Source: Vanessa cardui (lineage: Eukaryota; Arthropoda; Insecta; Lepidoptera; Nymphalidae). Taken from it: a stretch of 64,000 bases of DNA. Of the stretch, positions 58,139 to 64,000 are shown one piece after another. The stretch covers positions 4,340,001 to 4,404,000 of the forward strand of contig NC_061123.1 in assembly GCF_905220365.1 (NCBI RefSeq), given 5' to 3'. The position numbers and the translations under genes are program-made. The notes under the pieces were generated by a model, which ran no database searches, had not been told where the DNA came from, and worked only from the letters and a program-made list of their open reading frames with translations. How positions within the stretch are numbered: the first letter of the stretch is position 1; every line of letters starts with the position of its first letter.

Positions 58139-58372
58139 CGGGCTTAAACGATCGCTTCTGGCTATTTTAAAACATATTTGATAGTACTATAAACCCATAA
58201 TTGTTAAATAAAAGAAATCCTACGAAGATTTTTCGAATGTTTTTCTTATTTTTGATGTAGATTTTCAGTGTCATTTATTTAATATAAGAACGATACTACT
58301 AACACTTTACATTAAAAACTTAATAAAACATTGTTTTTAAAAAAGTATTTTTATTTATTTCGAATAATAAAA
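58139..58372. other. Downstream flank of gene E
   Basis: Starts ACGATCGCTTCTGGCTATTTT immediately next to the helicase fragment and matches the gene C downstream flank from about 29050. It is therefore the edge of the trypsin duplicated unit. Confidence 0.55.
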
Positions 58373-61242
58373 TTAGGCGTTGTTTTGAATCCACGAAGAA
58401 AAGCGAGATACACGACCATTGACACCAGGGTAATAAGGCAAAGCACACTCCTCTCCCCAAGAGCAAATGCCGACGATAACGTCGTTATGTAGGAGAGGAC
58501 CGCCTGAGTCGCCCTGGCATTGGTCGCGACCGCCGACATCCAGCCAACCAGCGCACAACATGCTGTCAGTGATGACGCGTCCTATCATGGCATATCGGCT
58601 CCTGCAGATTTCCTGGTTAACCGTCCAAATTTGAACGTGACGAAGCTGTTCGGAAGATGGTCCACTCACCTAAAAGATTATTCGTAATTTGATATTAAGC
58701 ACATTATGTTAGGCAATCATTGACACAACAGTGTAATTCTTTGTGATTCTGAAAGAATTGACACTGTTTTTACATACATGGAAAAAATAATTCCAAAAAT
58801 TTTATGGATGTTATAGTCAATGTCTCATATCAAAGCCTGATGTTTCAGATATCGAAGTTTTTCATAGAGAAAACATCTCCAGATTTTAGCACTAATTTAG
58901 TTAGAATAAAAAACTCAGTTTTACCGTGTATAACGATACAATTTGTCACATTAAATCACTCAGAAACAAAGAAGAAGCTTTGCAAAGTCACTTGTGTTAG
59001 AGTTTTTTGTTTGTTACACATTGTATAACTATAATTTAGGTAATAATATGTCGATTATTTGATTATATTGACAATTTTTAGAATATGTTGTAATGTAATA
59101 TTTTAATTTTTCACGATTAATACTGACCGATTGTCTGATACTAGCCGGTAAGAAAGAGAATGTCAAGAAATCGAATGCGGCCGCAATGTTTGGTGATATT
59201 TATTTTATTAGTTAGGAAAAAATGAGAGTGAGAGGCTAAATTTAGATATAAAATACGGGATGTATTGTAAAACACGAACTAGTGGATAAAATGAATGTGA
59301 AAATAGTGCTAATAAATAAATCTGGAAAAATATCGGTATTTAAACTCGTGACCATCGTAAAACTTGTATTACGCGGATTCGAAATAAGTTTTGACACAAG
59401 TTTAGTTTCTTTGCTACGAAAATAACGGAATCAAAACAATATTGCCGCTCAAAAGGACAAAGCTTTGTCCGAATAAAACTGATGTAACAAATTACTTGGT
59501 ACCGTCTGCAACCAACTACAGCACGACGTGCCTTTGTTCGTCAAATCAAATATAGGCACTACTAGGTATTGCTGTTTTGTGATAGAGTATGTGATGAGTG
59601 GGTGGTACCTACTACCTAACCAGAAGAATCGACATAAAGCCCCACCTTCCTACCTTAACTACATACGTCCATATACTATAGTTTAAGATACATACTATTA
59701 TAGGAGGAAATAAGTACAAGAAGTTAATATAAAACTTACGTCAATTAGTCCCCATCCGATTGCCCACACGGCCTGGTTGTCAGCCAAATTGTAGTTAGGG
59801 CCCGCGATGCGGCCCGGACGCACGTTGTTGTTAAAAGAGAACTCCCCGTTAATTCTTAAGATTGCGACATCATAATCCACTGTAAATCTATCATAACTGG
59901 GGTGGATGAGGAAAATGTTGGTGGTATGCACAACACCACCGCTGCTGGCATAGGTGGAGCCAACTCGTACACGCCATTGATTCATTGTTTGTTGCAAGCT
60001 ATAACGAATAACAGTTACTTTGGATAGGGTATAATAGTTATTTTGAGTGTAGATACAACAATGAGAGTGTATATATTATTTTATTAACACGCTTTTGGTA
60101 GCTTCACTTGTAACTATGTATGCAAAAAAATCTTGATATCTTAATTAGACCCAATTTCCTGTCTTTTGTTCTGATGACAATATACATGACTAGTTAAGAA
60201 ACGTCTAAACCTAAATTAAGGTTATAGGCTCACACAATCAAACTGCAATTAAAATACAACAGTACTATGTATATGTGAAAACATTTAAGAAGTAATGTTT
60301 ACTTTTTAACATTAATATTATGGTCATATGGCGAGAGACAAGAAAAATCCTGATATAATAGTGGTCGAGGCATTGTCGATAAAATACAGATCGTTCTTCA
60401 TAAAAATCGAATGACGACTTTGTCCCTGACAATCATGGATGTCTCCTGAACACCTCACATCGCCATCATTCTTTTGATAATACACTCATTCAGCAGGTGA
60501 TTATTTAACTTTCTAAATCAAAATATACTCACTGGAAACAATGGGCAGCACTGAGAACGGCTCTGTTATTTATAATAGAACCACCACAAGTATGCCAGAA
60601 CGTTCCAGTGCCTGAGGATGAACGAATTAAAGCGGCACCAAATGGGTACCGATCGATCGATGTCACCGATCCTCCGATAATTCTTTTAGCAGTAGTGCTG
60701 GCTGAAAATGCACATTACATACATTTGAATAATGCAGCACTCCAAAAATATTATTATAGTTTTTTTTTATGTTGTTTTGGATAGCAGGAACTATAAAACC
60801 TGAATCAATACTTTTTCCAAGTAAGGATTTGTATACTCATCATATATTCTACCGCCAGACATCTATACTTAGTATTATTGTATTCCAGTTTTAAAGATGA
60901 ATAAGCGTCGTAACTGCAGGCATACCTTGCCATCACAGTTCCCAATATAAGTGGCGCATTGGCAGTCAAATTTTTATACGGTAAAAGTGTATATAGGCAC
61001 TGGTGATCCCTTACTATCCAGTAGTCTATTTGCACCTACTGAATTAATTCAGCAGTCTATGTCAGACAAAAAAAAACTTCCAGGGCATTTTAACCTTTAT
61101 GAAATGATTAAATTAAATATGAACATGGTCGATCAATAAGCCACGTCTGTTTTACATAATTTAATTTCTACTTATTTAGAAAGCTAATTAACTCACCCAC
61201 GGCCACTGCTAGGCCAAGGGCCAAAATAAAGACAGCACGCAT
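58373..61242 (-). CDS. Trypsin-like serine protease E
   Basis: Exons 61242-61197, 60701-60533, 59998-59740 and 58669-58373 (46, 169, 259, 297 nt; 256 residues). Signal peptide MRAVFILALGLAVAV; activation at KR|IIGG (Arg22); His69 in SAAHC, where the others have TAAHC; Asp115; Ser213 in GDSGGP; S1 Asp207; ends SWIQNNA. Exon 4 begins GTGAGTGG after a TTTTAG acceptor. Introns are longer than in gene C. Helitron coding fragments lie on both sides in the same orientation (helicase at 56919-58138, Rep at 61487-61748). A likely functional secreted trypsin. Confidence 0.9.
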
Positions 61243-61293
61243 TGTTTTGAAGTGACAATTACAACTTTAGTGCTACTACTACTACTCGAGACT

Positions 61294-61305
61294 CTTTATA
61301 TATAT
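61294..61305 (-). promoter_or_regulatory. TATA box of gene E
   Basis: ATATATATAAAG on the minus strand, about 50-60 bases upstream of the ATG, followed by the conserved GAGTCTCGAGTAGTAG block. Confidence 0.65.
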
Positions 61306-61486
61306 CAAAACGGACTCGTATCGTATATTTAATAGGATTAATTGATTCTAGTAAAAAACAAATATCAGCATGACATTTATTTTTGCTTATATCAAGACTA
61401 AATCAATACATATAATAAAATCGTAACTGATCGAAATCTGTGCATAGAAGATATTTGAGAAAAAAATGTACCGGGGGTATTTATTA

Positions 61487-61748
61487 ACGCAATAGATCAT
61501 TCTCCAGGTGTTCCAGCAAATGCACAACAGTAGGATGACGTTCGTGAATTAGGGATGCGGATATACGCCAAATCGCTTCATTTCAGCTCTTACGACCATT
61601 TGATAGCGCGGAATTTCATAGTTGGTATTCGAGGATTCGATACCAAAAACCGCCATATCGCTGCCTTTCGTGACATATTGACAAATGTTTTTTATGGACT
61701 TTACTGAACTGCAATGCTTAACGTTGCGATCCGTTTTGAATGTTTTGG
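61487..61748 (-). pseudogene. Helitron Rep-side coding fragment
   Basis: Minus-strand reading: KSIKNICQYVTKGSDMAVFG and EIPRYQMVV, then after a frameshift NEAIWRISASLIHERHPTVV and HLLEHLEND. These are hallmark segments following the Rep domain of Helitron replicases (KYVNKGSD; EAxWRI; IHxRxPxVxxL). It lies upstream, in reading direction, of the helicase at 58138, with gene E in between. Confidence 0.8.
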
Positions 61749-62263
61749 AAATAAGTGAAGAATATGGAAAAATCGAATTGTTGGGATCTCAGACCTTAGT
61801 GAGATCTAAATGGGTGCCAAGTTCAACGGTCAGTCCTGAAATGTATTTATAACTACATAAAATATTATTTCTTCTCATAAATTAGGAAAATATATTGTAG
61901 CCTAAGGTCTCACTTGGCTATTCAACAATATTAAAAGTATAATTGAAATAGAATAAACAATTGTTTTTGCGTTCATAGAATTTACAAAATAATACCTACA
62001 TTTTTTGATCATTACAATTAGATGAGTCCTGAGCAGGCTATTAAAAAAAATTTGGTAGTAGATACTATAAATCCATAATTATCACATATAAAATATAAAA
62101 GAAATCCTAAGAAGATTTTTCAAATGTGCCTCGTATTTATTAGAGTATTGTAGATTTTCAGTGTTTTTATTTATAAAAAGAACGATACTACTTACACTTT
62201 ACATTAAACCAAAAAAAAACATTGTTTTTATAAAATAATTGATATCTATTTCTAATTATAAAA
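61749..62263. other. DNA between the Helitron fragment and gene F
   Basis: 61749-62024 has no match in the window and no coding content. From about 62025 it resembles the downstream flanks of genes C and E (GAAATCCTAAGAAGATTTTT), so this is the edge of the gene F unit. Confidence 0.45.
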
Positions 62264-63721
62264 CTAGGCATTGTTTTGAATCCACGAAGAAAACCGAGAT
62301 ACGCGACCGTTGACACCGGGGTACTCAGGTAAAGCACACTCCTCTCCCCAAGAGCAAACGCCGACGATAACGTCGTTGTGTAGGAGAGGACCCCCTGAGT
62401 CGCCCAGGCATTGGTCGCGACCGCCGACATCGAGCCAACCAGAGCACAACATGCTGTCAGTGATGACGCGTCCTATCATGGCATAACGGCTTCTACAGAT
62501 TTCCTGGTTAACCGTCCAAACTTGGACATGACGAAGCTGTTCGGAAGGTGGTCCATTCAACTGAAAGATTTTTCATAATTTAATTATTTAAACACATTAT
62601 ATTAGGCAGTCATCAAACGTTGAAGCGGTTTCTAATCGAGAGCATTTGCCTATATTGACACAACAGTGTGTTTCTGAAAGAATTCACACTGTTGTAACAA
62701 TACAGGGGAAAATGTGTCCATAAATTTTGAATAAAGTCTGTAACCAACTCTAGCACGACGTGTGTGCGTTTGTCGAATCCAATATGGGCATTATATAAGC
62801 GTTTAAGCCATACTAAGAATTGCTGTTTTGTGATAGAGTGTCTGATGAGCGGGTGGTACCTACTAAATATCCAAAAAAAAAGCAAAATGCCCCACCTACC
62901 TACATATAAAACTAGGTAATAAGTACAAGAAGTTAATATAAAACTTACATCAATAAGTCCCCATCCGATGGCCCACACGGCCTGATTGTCAGCCACATCG
63001 TAATTAGGGCCTGCGATGCTGCCCGGACGCACGTTATTGTTAAAAGAGAACACCCCGTTAACTCTTACGACTGCGACATCATAATCAAGGGTAAATCTAT
63101 TGTAGCTGGGGTGGTTGATGATGATGTTAGTAGTAAACACAACACCACCGCTGTTAGCATTGGTGGAGCCAACTCGTATGCGCCACTGATTAGTAAAAGG
63201 TTCCCAGCTAAAACAATTAACAGTAATTTTGTATATTAATACAAAAATGAAATTGTAAATATTATATTATTAAGATTTTATAGATTCAAACGAAGAAACT
63301 GCAATTAAAATACAAAAATACTATGTATATGTAAAAACATTTGAGAAGTAATGTTTATTTGGCAATGTCGATAAAATACAAATCTTACTGCAGAAAAATG
63401 AAACGACTTTATAAGGATGTATGTGTAAAGTATGTATGTTGTATGGAAGTAAAGGACTATGATGATTATTTCGGGAACTCATTCTTTTGATAATACTCTC
63501 AATAAACAGAGGGTCTATGTATGTACAATTTTCTAATTTAAAATATACTCACTTGAAACAATGGGCAGCAGTGAGAACTGCTCTGTTATTTATAATAGAA
63601 CCACCACAAGCCTGCCAGAACGTTCCAGTGCCTGAGGGTGAACGCAGCATAGCGGCAGCAAATGGGTACCGATCGATCGATGTCACAGAACCTCCAATGA
63701 TTCTTTTAGCAGTAGTGCTGG
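62264..63721 (-). CDS. Trypsin-like serine protease F (exon 1 outside window)
   Basis: Exons 2-4 visible: 63721-63553, 63207-62949 and 62560-62264 (169, 259, 297 nt), with the same phases as C-E. Exon 2 has KR|IIGGSVTSIDRYPFAA and TAAHC; exon 3 has LDYDVAVVRVNG with the catalytic Asp; exon 4 has GGRDQCLGDSGGP with the S1 Asp and catalytic Ser, ending SWIQNNA. From the spacing in E, the signal-peptide exon is expected about 0.5 kb upstream, beyond base 64000. Exon 3 is closest to gene C (TTNIIINHPSYNRFT), while exon 4 is closer to D and E, which may reflect gene conversion. Confidence 0.88.
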
Positions 63722-64000
63722 CTGAAAATGCATATTACAAACAATTGAATAATGCAGCACTCCTTACATATTACTACCTTACCGTACCATAATAGTTCCC
63801 ATTATTAGTGGCGCATAGGCGATGTAGGGAATTGTCATTTTTATACGGTGTTAGTATCTATGGGAACTGGTGATTACTATACCTTACCCTCCGGATTACC
63901 CTTACTATCCGGTAGCTATTTGCATCTTTAAGTCACCTGTCTATGTTACACAAAAAACATAAGGGATATTTTAACCTTTATATAATGATTAACTTCAACA
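63722..64000. other. Intron 1 of gene F
   Basis: Contains the repeat piece TTAGTGGCGCATAGGCGATG ... GGGAACTGGTGAT, also found in intron 1 of C (31198-31290), D (53508-53580) and E (60948-61020). The exon 1 donor is not reached. Confidence 0.55.

Overview
This window looks like nuclear DNA of a moth or butterfly (Lepidoptera). It is AT-rich and intron-containing. It carries a cluster of lepidopteran alkaline-trypsin-type midgut serine protease genes and is full of insect transposable elements: several non-LTR retrotransposon (LINE) families, two tRNA-derived SINE families, Helitron remnants and short non-autonomous repeats. No operons, ribosome binding sites or CRISPR arrays are present.

Host genes. 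Six trypsin-like genes, all on the minus strand, share a four-exon layout (signal peptide; activation site plus catalytic His; catalytic Asp; catalytic Ser). Genes A (3628-5044) and B (11443-12769) are near-identical tandem copies of 257 codons. Genes C (29443-31504), D (51126-53790), E (58373-61242) and F (62264 to beyond the right edge, exon 1 not in the window) form a second subfamily. All have IIGG activation sites, an intact triad and the S1 aspartate of trypsins, so they probably encode secreted digestive trypsins.

Layout. 1-3240: a LINE with intact ORFs, running off the left edge. 3241-13450: A/B duplication with later repeat insertions and a LINE remnant (9266-10890). 13450-29400: a long stretch with no recognised gene, holding a cluster of GGTCCAAT-type motifs (13511-14475), a dense TATCGATA cluster (19777-20511), SINEs and LINE fragments. 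29443-31504: gene C. 31500-51000: a transposon-dominated stretch with LINE B (33690-37880), a nested LINE pair (38645-40665), a LINE with intact ORFs (about 41840-45594), a 5S rRNA-like unit (47803-47922) and many 3' fragments. 51126-64000: genes D, E and F with Helitron pieces and a LINE between them.

Most notable points: (1) two distinct LINE copies each carry a perfect -1 frameshift heptamer (T TTA AAC; A AAA AAC) directly before the ORF1 stop, and each ORF2 is open in the -1 frame with no early Met; (2) trypsin gene E lies between two co-oriented Helitron coding fragments, Rep on one side and helicase on the other, with the central Helitron part missing; (3) a LINE is inserted in that helicase, making a chimeric ORF; (4) 14 perfect TATCGATA palindromes lie within 735 bp; (5) an unexplained motif recurs about nine times in both orientations; (6) the 5S-like unit follows a TATA plus TCAGT arrangement and has no T-run terminator.
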